Assembly: GCA_045632625.1 (NCBI GenBank)
Contig: JAZQWZ010000154.1
Coordinates: 1-5,558 of the forward strand
Source: Scatosoma sp045632625
GTDB lineage: Bacteria > Bacillota > Clostridia > Christensenellales > Borkfalkiaceae
DNA length: 5,558 bases
Direction: 5' to 3'
A model generated the notes under the pieces. It had not been told where the DNA came from. It made no database searches and saw nothing but the letters and a program-made list of their open reading frames with translations. A program made the position numbers and the translations under genes. Of the stretch, positions 5,417 through 5,558 are shown in pieces; positions within the stretch are counted from its first letter, which is position 1; every line of letters starts with the position of its first letter.

Positions 5417-5463
5417 AAAAAAGACGGTAATTTTGATACTTTCCTTGTATCAAAATTTCCGTC
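5417..5463 (-). terminator. intrinsic terminator of the tRNA-Leu gene
   Basis: On the minus strand GACGG (5463-5459) pairs with CCGTC (5427-5423). After one A·A mismatch, AATTTTGATAC (5457-5447) pairs with GTATCAAAATT (5439-5429) over a 7-nt loop. Six T follow (5422-5417). The hairpin starts 6 nt after the encoded CCA, so tRNA-Leu is the last gene of its transcript. Confidence 0.92.
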
Positions 5464-5469
5464 CAATCG

Positions 5470-5554
5470 TGGTGCGGACGAAGGGACTTGAACCCACACG
5501 GTGTTACCCACAGGAACCTGAAACCTGCGCGTCTGCCAATTTCGCCACGTCCGC
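5470..5554 (-). tRNA. tRNA-Leu, anticodon CAG, CCA encoded
   Basis: This is a complete 85-nt class II tRNA. The acceptor stem GCGGACG (5554-5548) pairs perfectly with CGTCCGC, followed by discriminator A (5473) and CCA (5472-5470). The D stem is GCG/CGC. The anticodon loop TTCAGGT (5522-5516) puts CAG at 5520-5518, so it reads CUG. The long variable arm has a short GGT/ACC stem, as expected for Leu. The T loop is TTCAAGT. Two stem positions are U·U as written, 31:39 and 50:64. The other pairs are sound, and I see no reason to call it a pseudogene. The promoter and any upstream tRNA genes lie beyond the right edge. Confidence 0.97.
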
Positions 5555-5558
5555 GTAT

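Noticed and set aside
5326..5511. Minus-strand frame of 61 codons beginning inside the tRNA gene
   Set aside because: It overlaps the tRNA and its terminator, and its sequence derives from them.

Overview
The window looks like chromosomal DNA of a low-GC Gram-positive bacterium (Bacillota, most likely an uncultured or gut Clostridia-type lineage). The grounds are AGGAG-type ribosome binding sites 8-9 nt before ATG, sigma-A-like promoters with TGnTATAAT/TATACT extended -10 boxes, intrinsic terminators, a PepO-type M13 peptidase, an AzgA-type purine permease and a lipoprotein with a lipobox. This is inference; no species marker is present. All genes lie on the minus strand, so the map reads right to left.

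From right to left: (i) a complete tRNA-Leu(CAG) with encoded CCA (5470-5554) and its terminator (5423-5463). (ii) About 440 nt without a protein gene (5032-5469), densely structured: two further hairpins (5326-5403), a five-copy iteron-like tandem repeat (5239-5324), a promoter (5188-5216), and a transcribed leader that starts with a roughly 87-nt near-continuous hairpin (5096-5182) and ends in a terminator/antiterminator-like pair (5048-5090) directly before the next ribosome binding site. (iii) An AT-rich two-gene unit: a lipoprotein with one transmembrane helix and a cytoplasmic part ending in a SHOCT domain (3466-5031), then an unrecognised two-helix membrane protein (2641-3438), closed by a strong bidirectional terminator (2567-2601). 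(iv) A repeat-bearing gap (2283-2482). (v) An NCS2/AzgA purine permease gene (704-2176) with its own promoter and terminator. (vi) The first 165 codons of an M13 metallopeptidase gene, pepO-like (1-496), running off the left edge.

The permease and peptidase are ordinary housekeeping genes, one importing purine bases and the other degrading oligopeptides, each apparently a separate transcription unit. The unusual part is 2567-5400: a much more AT-rich two-gene cassette just downstream of a tRNA-Leu gene, with an envelope-spanning lipoprotein, a membrane partner, an array of operator- or iteron-like repeats upstream, and a leader that could act as a transcription attenuator. I match this leader to no RNA family I know. 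It is the best candidate for something undescribed, but folding and function are inferred by eye from base complementarity only.
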